Below are positions 26,369 through 34,200 of a stretch of DNA of 36,120 nucleotides, one piece after another. Each line of letters begins with the position of its first letter. The stretch's first letter is position 1. This DNA comes from Methanoregula sp. (GTDB taxonomy: Archaea; Halobacteriota; Methanomicrobia; Methanomicrobiales; Methanospirillaceae), in the NCBI GenBank assembly GCA_030694985.1, contig JAUYTV010000036.1:1-36120 (forward strand), written 5' to 3'. The position numbers and the translations under genes were made by a program. The notes under the pieces are model-generated. The model did no database searches, was not told the DNA's origin, and was given only the letters and a program-made list of their open reading frames with translations.

Positions 26369-27443
26369 TTAACCGGTTCGATCACGATCCAATCGCCGCA
26401 TAATCTCTTTTTCCCGCTCGATCTCTGCAACAAGTTCCTGTTCGCTGGGGAGATAGAGTTTATACCGGGATGCAAAAAGCTGGCGACTGTCATTGAGAAC
26501 TGAGTACCTCACGATAGTCTCATCTTTTTCTGTACACAAGATGATGCCGATGGTTGAATTGTCCCCTTCGGTTTTAATCCGGTCCTCGAACAACCGCACA
26601 TACATATCCATCTGTCCGATATCCTGATGGGTCAGCTTTCCGGTCTTCAAGTCAATGAGGACGAAACATTTCAGGATATAATGATAGAACACGAGGTCGA
26701 TATAAAATTCGGCTGTTTCCGTACTGATACGGTATTGGCGCCCGACAAACGAGAATCCTTTTCCCAGCTCCAGGAGAAAGTGCCGGATTTTATCGATAAG
26801 AGCCTGTTCAAGATCTTGTTCGAGATAGGATGATGATGCCGGGATATGCAGGAACTCAAGGACATAGGGATCCCTTATGAATTCCTCCGGGCTTTTGGTA
26901 TCCGGGTTTTTCTTTTTATGAACTGCGGTTTTTACGATCTCCCCATCCCGGCTTCTCAACAAACGTTCATATGAGAGAGAGTCAACCTGCCGCTCAAGAG
27001 TCCGTACACTCCAGTTCTGGCCTATGACCTCCTGAATATAATACCGGCGCGCAGCAGGATTTTCCACTCGCATCAGGAGCCGATAGTGAGACCAGCTCAA
27101 TCCGCTACACACTGTGTAGCCAATCTCATCATCAGGGATGTTTCCTTGAGAATACCCTTTTCTGAAAACCAGGTAGAACTGGCGGAAGTTTTTGAGGTTC
27201 ACTGCCGAAAAACCACGACCGAATTCACCGGTCAGCCGCAGCGCAAGATCTTCAAGAAGGTGTGTCCCGTACCCGGCACGGCTTTTTTGAGGCTTGTTCG
27301 TCTTCCACGATCAACCTACCGATGTTCCAGTACGCCTCGACCATAGCATGGTTGACGGCCCGGTACGCTCGCGTCCGGGCATCGTGAATGATGTCCCGGA
27401 GAGCATGATACAGGTGGTCTGGGACCGCAGGCTGGGATGTCAT
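26369..27443 (-). pseudogene. DUF1016/YhcG-type PDDEXK nuclease gene with a frameshift
   Basis: The N-terminal 53 or so codons (27443 to about 27285: VEAYWNIGRLIVEDEQASKK) and the rest (to 26369) match a single DUF1016 protein of about 355 aa split between two frames. The break is a run of six A on the minus strand (T6 at 27283-27288). Removing one A restores continuity into SRAGYGTHLLEDLALRLTGEFGRGFSAVNLKNFRQ (named in part). The C-terminal nuclease domain is intact: EFYIDLVFYH and FVLIDLKTGKL carry the D...D-x-K residues. YhcG-like proteins occur in RM and defence islands; their precise role is unclear. It could be a real mutation, a homopolymer sequencing error, or slippage. Confidence 0.88.
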
Positions 27444-27606
27444 GGGATTATTTCCTTATGTTATACGGTGGATCGGATTGCCCTGATATAGCGTGAGGCG
27501 GGCACCGGGAAAGTGAAAATGTTGTGGGAGTGCTGAAGAATTGGTATATCACAGAGAAAAAATCTGGAGGAATTGTCCGGGTGATGTTATATGAGCCTCC
27601 CGCGTC

Positions 27607-27760
27607 CGCTCACTCTCCCAAAATCTCCGGTACCTGCCCGGCCCGGTGCCTGTTCCTGTTCCGGGCAATAGTCAAACGGCATGCGATGACCGGCTCAAGG
27701 CTGGGCCGTTACGCGAGGACTGGCCAGCCCCCGGGTTTCAGCGGGGACGGGTGGGGCCCA
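27607..27760 (+). repeat. Dispersed repeat family A, copy 6
   Basis: Same core and orientation as the other copies. It ends at GTGGGGCCCACT, only 9 bp before family C copy 2, forming an A-C-A composite with copy 7. Confidence 0.85.
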
Positions 27761-27768
27761 CTCTCTCT

Positions 27769-27871
27769 GTGTCACTTGTGTCACTTTAACCCCCTTTTCC
27801 GGAAAGTCTTACGAGAAAATCGTACAGAAAAAAGATCCCGGAAAATGCCATCAATGTGACACAAGTGACAC
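27769..27871. repeat. Nested palindromic element family C, copy 2
   Basis: Outer arms GTGTCACTTGTGTCAC (27769-27784) and GTGACACAAGTGACAC (27856-27871) are perfect inverted repeats that differ from copy 1 at two positions per arm, with matching changes on both sides. The core CTTACGAGAAAATCGTAC is conserved. The left inner arm is altered and pairs only through TTTTCCGG/CCGGAAAA. Confidence 0.9.
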
Positions 27872-28024
27872 GCTCCGTTACATGCCCGGTCCGGTGCCCG
27901 TTCATGTACCGCTCAATTGTCAAACGGCATGCAATGACCGGCTCAGGGCTGGGTCCGTTACGCGGAGACCGGCCAGCCCCCGGATTTCGGACGGGTGGGG
28001 CCCGGGCCTTCTGGTCCTGAAGCA
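27872..28024 (+). repeat. Dispersed repeat family A, copy 7
   Basis: Starts immediately at the end of family C copy 2. It contains TTGTCAAACGGCATGCAATG and a hairpin variant with an added base (GGCTGGGTCCGTTACGCG). It lies just downstream of the lipoprotein gene's stop. Confidence 0.8.
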
Positions 28025-28059
28025 TGGTTCGTAAAGGGCAAATGTGGATATAAAAAAAA

Positions 28060-28584
28060 TTATTGTGATTTCTGACGGTGAAAAGTCATAGTCATTGCAA
28101 ATGCATTTCCGCCCGTATCCTTGCCCCCGGTATGAGTGAGCACAAGGAACATGGTATCCGGGCTGACAATCGTACCTTTTGCCCATCCACCCGGCTGATC
28201 GATCATGTAGACTGACTTCCCGTCAGGATCAAAAATACCAGCCATGGTCTGGTTTGCGTAGGTGCCATCCGGTTGTTTGAAAACCTTGTACCCCTCGGCG
28301 ATATGGCCGTGCTGCGAGGTAAAGATCCAAGTATTCTTACCGATAGCGACCGGCTGGATCGTGGTATTCAGATAATACCCGGCCTCATCATCGGATATCC
28401 AAACTCCGGTAATATTGGGATATTCAGTCATGGATGCCAGAGCATTTCCGGGTGAAGCGGTAGTTGTTGGAACCTGAGTTGTCATGAGCGGGACTGTCTG
28501 TGGGGTGCTGCTTGTACATCCCGCTACGAACAGGGTCACCATCAGGAATGCGAAAAGAAGAATGGAACGCTGAAATGACTTCAT
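28060..28584 (-). CDS. Secreted lipoprotein of unknown function
   Basis: 174 aa from the ATG at 28584. The signal peptide is MKSFQRSILLFAFLMVTLFV with lipobox FVAGC, so it is predicted to be lipid-anchored outside the membrane. A Thr/Pro/Ser linker follows. The remaining ~130 residues (ITGVWISDDEAGYYLN, WIFTSQHGHIAEGYKVF, MFLVLTHTGGKDTGGNAFAM) read as a small beta-barrel-like domain, with repeated G-x-W and T-x-x-F type strands. I do not recognise a named family. A TATA-like TTATTTATTGG lies about 25 bp before this ATG, which argues for a leaderless transcript and against the upstream ATG at 28638. Confidence 0.8.
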   Translation of the reverse strand: MKSFQRSILLFAFLMVTLFVAGCTSSTPQTVPLMTTQVPTTTASPGNALASMTEYPNITGVWISDDEAGYYLNTTIQPVAIGKNTWIFTSQHGHIAEGYKVFKQPDGTYANQTMAGIFDPDGKSVYMIDQPGGWAKGTIVSPDTMFLVLTHTGGKDTGGNAFAMTMTFHRQKSQ

Positions 28585-28602
28585 ATCTTCAGTAATCCAG
28601 CT

Positions 28603-28617
28603 ATACCAATAAATAAT
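28603..28617 (-). promoter_or_regulatory. TATA box of the lipoprotein gene
   Basis: On the minus strand this reads ATTATTTATTGGTAT and lies about 25 bp upstream of the ATG at 28584, the distance expected for a leaderless archaeal mRNA. Confidence 0.45.
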
Positions 28618-28719
28618 TTCTTTTTCTCTATCCGGCAAGGCAGCCGGCTAGCTTGGCTCGTACTGTTGATGTTCTGATAATACGTTGCTGTAAATCTACC
28701 CAACCAATTACAGCATTGC

Positions 28720-28890
28720 ACCCTCTCCCAAGATATCCGGTACCTTCAAATCCCGGTGCCCGTTCTTGTTCCGGGCAATAGTCAAACGGCATGTGATGAC
28801 TGGCTCAAGGCTGGACCGTTACGCGGAGACCGGCCAGCCCCCAGGTTTTTAGAGGGGACAAAAGTGGGGCCTGCCTTCCGGTATCGGAAG
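28720..28890 (+). repeat. Dispersed repeat family A, copy 8
   Basis: Contains AGTCAAACGGCATGTGATG and GGCTGGACCGTTACGCG with GGCCAGCCCCC. It lies between the two divergent lipoprotein genes. The remainder of that gap is AT-rich promoter sequence. Confidence 0.8.
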
Positions 28891-29020
28891 AGAAAAATTG
28901 CATCTCTATTTAGGTGAGTACGTGTGGAGGTATAATAAGAGAAAAGAAAATGACTATCACAAAATAAAACGTATAATCAAGCTAGTGGAACATGAGATTT
29001 AGTCGCTGGAATGGGACTAT

Positions 29021-29063
29021 ACCTATAAAAAAATCAGAGAACCTCACCAATAACAGGTGATCC
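29021..29063 (+). promoter_or_regulatory. Promoter and ribosome site of the lipoprotein pyrophosphatase gene
   Basis: ACCTATAAAAAAATC at 29021-29035 is a good archaeal TATA element. AGGTGA at 29056-29061 is a strong ribosome site just before the GTG at 29064. The spacing allows only a leader of about 10-15 nt. Confidence 0.55.
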
Positions 29064-30161
29064 GTGAACAAACAGATACTTTTCATTTTCACGCTCATTG
29101 CCATCTCGGCTTTACTGATTGCCGGATGTACCCAGCCGCAGCAGATGGCGGCCCAGACCCCGCAGCCAACAACGGTAACACCAGGATCTCACGGGCTGTC
29201 CGGCAGTAATAGCAGTGTCGTCTCCTTGGCACCCGTGCCAGTATATGTTATCGGTCATCGGCAACCTGACACGGATAGCATTGCCAGTGCAGTTGCGTAT
29301 GCCGCGTTGCTGAACCGGATATATCCCGGTTCTCCCTATATTCCTGCACGGTGTGGTGATCTGAATGCCGAGTCTGAATATGCTCTCCAGACTGCGGGCC
29401 TGGAATCACCGGTGCTGATTGAAAACGCTCACAACAAATCTGTCATACTTGTTGATCATAACGAATATGACCAGGCAGTTAAAGGAATAGAAACTGCGGA
29501 AATTAAGGAGATCATGGATCATCACCGGCTCGGGGGAATTACCACATTGAACCCGATACGGTTCAGAAATGAACCTGTTGGATCTACCGCTACGATTATT
29601 ACGATGCGATATCGCGAAGAACAGGTTACTCCTGCCCCGAAAATTGCATCAATCCTCCTCGCAGGTATTCTTTCCGATACCCTGGGGCTCAGGATGTCAA
29701 CAACGACAGACCAGGATAAAAAAGCTGTAGCCTATCTGTCGAACATGACGGGAATTGATCCGAAAAGTTTTGGAAAAACCCTGATTAACAAGGGACTGCG
29801 TCTTGACGGAATCCCCATCAGGGAACTGATTGTTCGTGACGTGAAAGAGTATACCCTGCAGGGCAGGAATGTGTCAATTGCCCAGATTATGACCGATTCA
29901 GACCAATTTCCTCAGAAAAACAAAAAAGAAATTCACGAGTCCCTCGACAAATTTCAGACAGGACATGGATATGTGGTGAGTATTGTTCTCGTAACGGATG
30001 TTATCGATCAGCGGACGTATCTGTTCGCTGCAGGTACACCAGATCTGCTGGAAAAACTTGGGTATGCAGAACAACCGGTTCTGCTTGAGGGTGTTATGTC
30101 AAGAAAACTGGATTTTTTCCCTTCGTTTGCCCAAAAGTTCGAACAAATTGTTCAGGGTTGA
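29064..30161 (+). CDS. Lipoprotein-anchored family II (DHH/Mn-dependent) inorganic pyrophosphatase homologue
   Basis: 365 aa. A clear lipoprotein signal (NKQILFIFTLIAISALL, lipobox LIAGC, C22) and a ~35-residue linker precede a full family II pyrophosphatase fold. DHH-domain residues are present: GHRQPDTDS (H65, D69, D71), D131 in VDHNE, DHH at 152-154, and SDT with D205. The DHHA2-type C-terminus ends with SRK (346-348), the substrate-binding Arg/Lys pair. Family II enzymes normally split pyrophosphate in the cytoplasm and start right at the GHKNPDTDS strand; here the enzyme is predicted outside the membrane. Start GTG 29064 is supported by AGGTGA and a TATA box. Activity is inferred from intact residues; another phosphate ester could be the substrate. 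Confidence 0.9.
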   Translation: MNKQILFIFTLIAISALLIAGCTQPQQMAAQTPQPTTVTPGSHGLSGSNSSVVSLAPVPVYVIGHRQPDTDSIASAVAYAALLNRIYPGSPYIPARCGDLNAESEYALQTAGLESPVLIENAHNKSVILVDHNEYDQAVKGIETAEIKEIMDHHRLGGITTLNPIRFRNEPVGSTATIITMRYREEQVTPAPKIASILLAGILSDTLGLRMSTTTDQDKKAVAYLSNMTGIDPKSFGKTLINKGLRLDGIPIRELIVRDVKEYTLQGRNVSIAQIMTDSDQFPQKNKKEIHESLDKFQTGHGYVVSIVLVTDVIDQRTYLFAAGTPDLLEKLGYAEQPVLLEGVMSRKLDFFPSFAQKFEQIVQG

Positions 30162-30295
30162 ATACAATTGTCCTTTCTCCCCAATACTTAACTCTGCTGA
30201 GAAAATCCAGTACGTTTCTGACGGTCCTGGTTTTTTTGTCCATTCCCGTCCCTCTGCGATCTTCTGCCATGGAGCCCCGTTCAGTACTATGCCTA

Positions 30296-30432
30296 CGTAG
30301 AGCCCCCGGGTTTCGGAGGGACGGGGGGTCTGCCTTCCGGTACCGGAGTAGCTGAGCCCTTTTCCGGTACCGCCCAATCTCCCAAAAGGTCCGGTAAGTG
30401 TGTGTCCGGAGCCCGTCCTCCGGGCATCTGGC
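30296..30432 (+). repeat. Dispersed repeat family A, fragment 11
   Basis: Only the right part of a unit (GCCCCCGGGTTTCGGAGGG, CCTTCCGGTACCGGAGTAGCTGAGC) followed by the left part of the next unit (CCGCCCAATCTCCCAAAAGG). The TCAAACGGCATGCG core is absent. It leads into family B copy 2. Confidence 0.65.
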
Positions 30433-30440
30433 CAAAACAA

Positions 30441-30711
30441 CCCCCCGGTTCCCAAAAACCCCCGCTGCATAGGTTACCTGACCCTACCCCCCGATCCTCA
30501 ATCCAAACAGCTCCAAACAGGCCGGTTTTATCCTGCGCAAAATCTCCGGAATCCCGTATAAAGCCCAGAATAGGAACTTTTGAAAAAACACCCCCAAAAA
30601 CCCGCCTGACTGGCCGGTCGCGAAGTACCTGTTCCGGGCAATCGGGAACTGAAATAGACCCGGATGGCCATTTTCGGGGTTATGGGTGTGACCATGTCAC
30701 ATCAAGTGATC
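30441..30711 (+). repeat. Dispersed repeat family B, full copy 2
   Basis: 271 bp, the same length as copy 1 at 21906, and very similar throughout (TGCATAGGTTACCT, AAATCTCCGGAATCCCGTAT, GAAAAAACACCCCCAAAAAC). The GTGAC-CAT-GTCAC palindrome is intact. The second palindrome is weakened to TCACATCAAGTGA. Confidence 0.85.
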
Positions 30712-30717
30712 TATTAT

Positions 30718-30806
30718 CCTTCAGTTCCTGAGTAGCTGAGCCATTTTCCAGTACCGCACACTCTCCCAAAAGGTCCGGTAAGTGAATTTCCCCAAGCCCC
30801 AAAACG
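30718..30806 (+). repeat. Dispersed repeat family A, fragment 12
   Basis: Contains TCCTGAGTAGCTGAGCC and the CACTCTCCCAAAAGG block only, then CCCCAAGCCCCAAAA, also seen after copy 3 (about 24761). It sits directly behind family B copy 2 and ends at the rsgA stop. Confidence 0.6.
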
Positions 30807-30812
30807 CAGGCA

Positions 30813-31910
30813 TCAGAACCGGCTTTTTGCATTCTTAATATCCCGGGCCTGGATCTTTATCGCCTTCCACCGTTTTCTCTCGATCCGGACAAGCCCGATA
30901 TCTGATTTTTCCTGTTCGAATGCAAGCTCCCGCATAAGCCGGTGATAATTCTCAAGCCGGGATGCAGGAAGGATCCCCTTGTTTGCGGCCTCCTGCACGG
31001 CACAGCCCGGCTCCCGCTCGTGCCGGCAGTCCGAAAACCGGCAGCCTTCAGCCAGTTCGAGAATGTCTGAAAATGTTTCGGCAATGCCGGCAGAAGCCGT
31101 GCCGATACCAACTTCCCGCAACCCGGGGTTGTCGATCATAAGTGCCCCGCCCTTTAAGATGAAGAGCTGGCGGACGGTCGTTGTATGCCGCCCTTTCCCG
31201 TCATTCTCCCGGATGCCGCCAATCTCCTGCATTGGCTGGTCGAGCAGCCGGTTGATCAGCGTCGATTTGCCAACACCCGATGAGCCAATGAGGACGATCG
31301 TTGTGCCAGGTGTAAGATAGGGTTCGAGCTGGTCGATCCCCTCCCCACTGATTGCACTGACAGGAATCAACGGAATACCGGATGCGACCGGAATAATATC
31401 TTCCGTAAGCAACGCAGGGTCGTCCGCAAGATCGGATTTGTTGATCACGATCACTGGCCGTGCACCGGATGCATGGGCGATGGCAAGGTACCGCTCGATC
31501 CTGCGGGCGTTGAGGTCATGACCGGCTGCAGTTACAATAAAAACGGTATCGATATTCGCCGCGATGACCTGGTCGGTCCCCTCTCTTTCGGATGCTCCCC
31601 GCGTGAACACGGTTTTCTGCGGGAGGATGTCAACGATCGTAGAGGAGCCAGCCTCGGGCTGGTGGAGCAGCACAACAAAATCGCCAACTGCGGGAAAGCG
31701 ATCGAGTCGTCGCAAAGCCCCGGATATCCCGGCTGTGACCGATCCGTTATCGATGAATACTTCCCATACCGTTTTTTGCCGGCATGCCACCCGCCCGGGA
31801 ATATAGGGGCTGGAGTATTTCGAGAAAGCCTGGGAGAATTCGTCAGTCCAGCCAAGTTGTTTCAGTGTATGGGGATGCGGCTGTCTGCATCCCGAAGAGG
31901 ATTTGTTCAT
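30813..31910 (-). CDS. rsgA: Ribosome small-subunit-dependent GTPase RsgA (YjeQ)
   Basis: 365 aa from the ATG at 31910; an ATG nine codons upstream is possible but has no better site. It is a circularly permuted GTPase: an OB-fold region (about 45-105) is followed by G4 NKSD at 157-160, G1 GSSGVGKS at 209-216 and G3 DNPG at 260-263. The C-terminal zinc site is C290, C295, H297, C303. In bacteria RsgA checks late maturation of the 30S subunit. Archaeal copies are few and I infer acquisition from bacteria; whether this one acts on the archaeal 30S is open. The N-terminus (residues 1-40) has the extended form seen in the longer RsgA group. Confidence 0.93.
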   Translation of the reverse strand: MNKSSSGCRQPHPHTLKQLGWTDEFSQAFSKYSSPYIPGRVACRQKTVWEVFIDNGSVTAGISGALRRLDRFPAVGDFVVLLHQPEAGSSTIVDILPQKTVFTRGASEREGTDQVIAANIDTVFIVTAAGHDLNARRIERYLAIAHASGARPVIVINKSDLADDPALLTEDIIPVASGIPLIPVSAISGEGIDQLEPYLTPGTTIVLIGSSGVGKSTLINRLLDQPMQEIGGIRENDGKGRHTTTVRQLFILKGGALMIDNPGLREVGIGTASAGIAETFSDILELAEGCRFSDCRHEREPGCAVQEAANKGILPASRLENYHRLMRELAFEQEKSDIGLVRIERKRWKAIKIQARDIKNAKSRF

Positions 31911-31979
31911 GAAAAAAACCTGAACCTTTGATAACAAGCGTGATATTCAAGGCGCCAAGTATTTTGTGGTCTTGATCTT

Positions 31980-32080
31980 TGGCAATTGTCAAACGGCCTG
32001 CGATGGCCGGCTCAAGGCTGGGCCGTTACGCGAAGACCGGCCAGCCCCCGGGTTTCAGGGGATGGGTGGGGCCGGTGGCT
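31980..32080 (+). repeat. Dispersed repeat family A, copy 9 (core only)
   Basis: Starts with GGCAATTGTCAAACGGC and has the intact GGCTGGGCCGTTACGCG and CCGGCCAGCCCCCGGG hairpin, but lacks the left 50-60 bp of other copies. Confidence 0.8.
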
Positions 32081-32601
32081 CTGCAATTGATTGCCATGTC
32101 CCAGTCATTCCCGCCATTTTTTATGAAATTATAATGTCAGATTCGGAAGTGAAAGACCTTCTTGAAAACGAAGGGGTATTTTAGAGGATTTTTTTTAAAA
32201 TCCTGTCTTTCCGGTAAACGTAATAAAAAAACCGGTCCCCCACCGCCATTTTTACCGCGCCCTCTCGCAATCCCCGGCTACACCCGTCAACCAGCCCCCC
32301 GCCCAAAACCGCCCACGTCCGATCATCTTCAGATGCCCAACCACCCGCTCAGGGGAACACGGCCCATCCGCAGAAAGAAGATGGCGACCCCCCACAAGTC
32401 CCATCACCTGAACAACCCCTATGATAAGATCCCGGGGCAAGACAAAAACGTGCACCTGCCGGCAGCACCGTCCGGGAAAATGTTCAACCGGTTCCTGCCT
32501 GAAAAATTTTCCTGCTTTGGGTGTGAACTCCCGTTCATATGCGTTTTGGCAGAGCAGGGATTTACCATATTTGATATACCGTTCTCATCCAACCGGTATG
32601 T
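32081..32601. other. Gene-free spacer before the acetyltransferase gene
   Basis: About 520 bp without a convincing gene. It holds one perfect hairpin, AGGATTTT-TTTT-AAAATCCT (32185-32204), then a C-rich stretch (about 32235-32400) and, near 32565-32585, a TATA-like ATATTTGATATACC upstream of the GNAT start. A 147-codon open frame is proline- and arginine-rich and looks accidental. Confidence 0.5.
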
Positions 32602-33072
32602 ATGAAAAAGGGACCTGACAGGCAGATCAGGAGACTTCTGACCGGTGAAAAAATTCCCTATTACCTACTTTTGCTGGCAGATGAGACAACAGAGGGAATT
32701 AACCGGTACATTTATGAATCTGATATCTATATCATTGAAAACGAGGGGCGGTTCATTGCAGTGTATGTCCTCCAGCCTGTTGATTCATCGGTTATTGAGA
32801 TAAAAAACATCGCGGTTGACAGGGAGTACCAGGGCCAGGGAATCGGGCTTTCGCTGTTATCAGATGCCATCCGGAGGGCAGGAGAGGAGGGATATTCTGA
32901 AATTATTATTGGAACTGCTGATCTGGCAGCCAGGCAGATATCACTGTACGAAAAAGCCGGATTTAAAAAATACGCGATAAAGAAGGATTTTTACCTGCGT
33001 CTTTATCCGGATCCCATCATTGAAAATGGGGTACAATTGCGTGATATGGTGATGTTGAAAAAAGTCTTATAA
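32602..33072 (+). CDS. GNAT-family N-acetyltransferase
   Basis: 156 aa, cytoplasmic. Transfers an acetyl group from acetyl-CoA to an amine; the substrate is unknown. The GNAT core is clear: strand 4 VIEIKNIAVDREY, the acetyl-CoA loop Q-G-Q-G-I-G at about 91-96, the helix LSLLSDAIRRAGEEG, and motif B SLYEKAGFKKYAIKKDFY. The length is standard. It is a single gene with its own TATA-like element about 20-35 bp upstream and no clear ribosome site, so the transcript is likely leaderless or short-leadered. The following 137 bp, up to the nitroreductase stop, holds nothing recognisable. Confidence 0.9.
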   Translation: MKKGPDRQIRRLLTGEKIPYYLLLLADETTEGINRYIYESDIYIIENEGRFIAVYVLQPVDSSVIEIKNIAVDREYQGQGIGLSLLSDAIRRAGEEGYSEIIIGTADLAARQISLYEKAGFKKYAIKKDFYLRLYPDPIIENGVQLRDMVMLKKVL

Positions 33073-33209
33073 ACAGACAATGGAATTCGGGGAGATCACG
33101 GAAGATTTCCCGGCCGTTCAGCAGGGGGGTAGGGATCATTACAAGGCTCGGAGTGTGAGATGATCCATTCCTGCGAGAGGATACCTCAGGGAAAGGACCG
33201 GCATTGGAA

Positions 33210-34034
33210 TCATCGCCATGTGACTTTAAGAGCATCCCGTTTTGGGATGCGTCGGAACCGGAATTTCGGGTAACCAACCAACATTGCATACTGGGACCTG
33301 TGCCCCTCAGGAAGATGAAGTGCCTGAAACACTTCCGGTGAAGCATCTGCCGCGATCTGCACAAATCCTGCCCAGCAAGTCCCAAGATCGAATGACGGCG
33401 CAACAAGGTCAAAGTGCGTCATGGCTATCACCGAGTCGATGAATGCATTTGGGTTGTCTTTCTGGCCATGGGCGATGACGATACAAGGTGCACTGTGACA
33501 TACGGGATCTGCTCCATGATCCCAGGCTTCAATAATCATCGGAAGGATGGATGCCAGCGGGTGGCCCGGCTGATTCTTCACTACATCACGGCCCCATTCA
33601 ATAATCGTGCCGGCAAGATGGTGGATCTCGGCCGGGTCCCTCATGACAAGCCAGTGGACGGGTTGCCCGTTCATTCCTGTCGGCGCATACCGGATGATTT
33701 CAAGGATCTGCCGGAGGGTTTCTTCCGGCACCAGCTCAACAGTATAATCGCGTATTGAACGGCGCATCATCAGATGTTGGCCGATCTGAGCAGGAGTAAT
33801 GGGATTATTTTTTGTGATGCCATGTACCAGCCCGGAGCCCGGATAATTCACGGTGATCGCCCCTTCCGGGCAGACCGCCTCACAGTGCCCGCAGTGGCAG
33901 CAGTTGGCAATCTTCAGAGGATCAACTGTAGGTTTTTCAGCAGATTCATCCATTTTCAGAATGAAATACGGGCAGACCTCAGTACAGGTTTTACATCCCG
34001 AACAGAGCGGGATATTAATGGAAATATCGGTCAT
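33210..34034 (-). CDS. Ferredoxin-nitroreductase fusion protein
   Basis: 274 aa from the ATG at 34034. Residues 1-60 are a two-cluster ferredoxin domain: CSGCKTCTEVCP and CCHCGHCEAVCP, each a C-x2-C-x2-C-x3-C site for a [4Fe-4S] cluster. The rest is an FMN-binding nitroreductase domain (RRSIRDYTVELVPEETL, YAPTGMNGQP, LGTCWAGFVQIAA). Such fusions are common in anaerobes and pass electrons from clusters to flavin; the substrate is unknown. AGAGGT lies 7 nt before the ATG at 34034, so the ATG at 34055 is not favoured. It is divergent from an HxlR regulator that probably controls it. Confidence 0.92.
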   Translation of the reverse strand: MTDISINIPLCSGCKTCTEVCPYFILKMDESAEKPTVDPLKIANCCHCGHCEAVCPEGAITVNYPGSGLVHGITKNNPITPAQIGQHLMMRRSIRDYTVELVPEETLRQILEIIRYAPTGMNGQPVHWLVMRDPAEIHHLAGTIIEWGRDVVKNQPGHPLASILPMIIEAWDHGADPVCHSAPCIVIAHGQKDNPNAFIDSVIAMTHFDLVAPSFDLGTCWAGFVQIAADASPEVFQALHLPEGHRSQYAMLVGYPKFRFRRIPKRDALKVTWR

Positions 34035-34141
34035 ACGTTCAAACCTCTTTGTCACTGTTTTTTTACCGGTCTTTCAGAGTCGTGGTAGCCCGGTCTTATG
34101 GCAGGAGAATAATGGTTGTTCGTAAAATTTTAAAAATAAAG

Positions 34142-34180
34142 TAGTACAAAGAAATATTTATACCATTAAAAAATGTACTA
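34142..34180 (+). promoter_or_regulatory. Operator flanking the TATA box of the hxlR-type gene
   Basis: TAGTACA (34142-34148) and TGTACTA (34174-34180) are perfect inverted repeats, 32 bp apart from start to start. They bracket the TATA-like AAATATTTATACC (about 34152-34164). A dimeric repressor bound here would block the promoter; HxlR is the natural candidate. Confidence 0.6.
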
Positions 34181-34200
34181 ATGGAGAAATTCTAACAAAA

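Noticed and set aside
26039-26503. Plus-strand open frame of about 200 codons spanning 25895-26503
   Set aside because: It overlaps the KilA-N start, C copy 3, A copy 5 and the DUF1016 3' end antisense. It is a chance reading of repeat DNA.
28585-28638. Upstream ATG (28638) as the start of the lipoprotein
   Set aside because: It would place 18 charged/aromatic residues before the signal peptide and would lie upstream of the TATA element.
30094-30470. Minus-strand open frames at the 3' end of the pyrophosphatase gene
   Set aside because: They are antisense to a clear gene and to an A-repeat fragment, with no domain.
32162-32605. 147-codon open frame before the acetyltransferase gene
   Set aside because: Proline/arginine-rich, low-complexity composition, a start in a T-run hairpin, overlap with the GNAT promoter, and no family resemblance.
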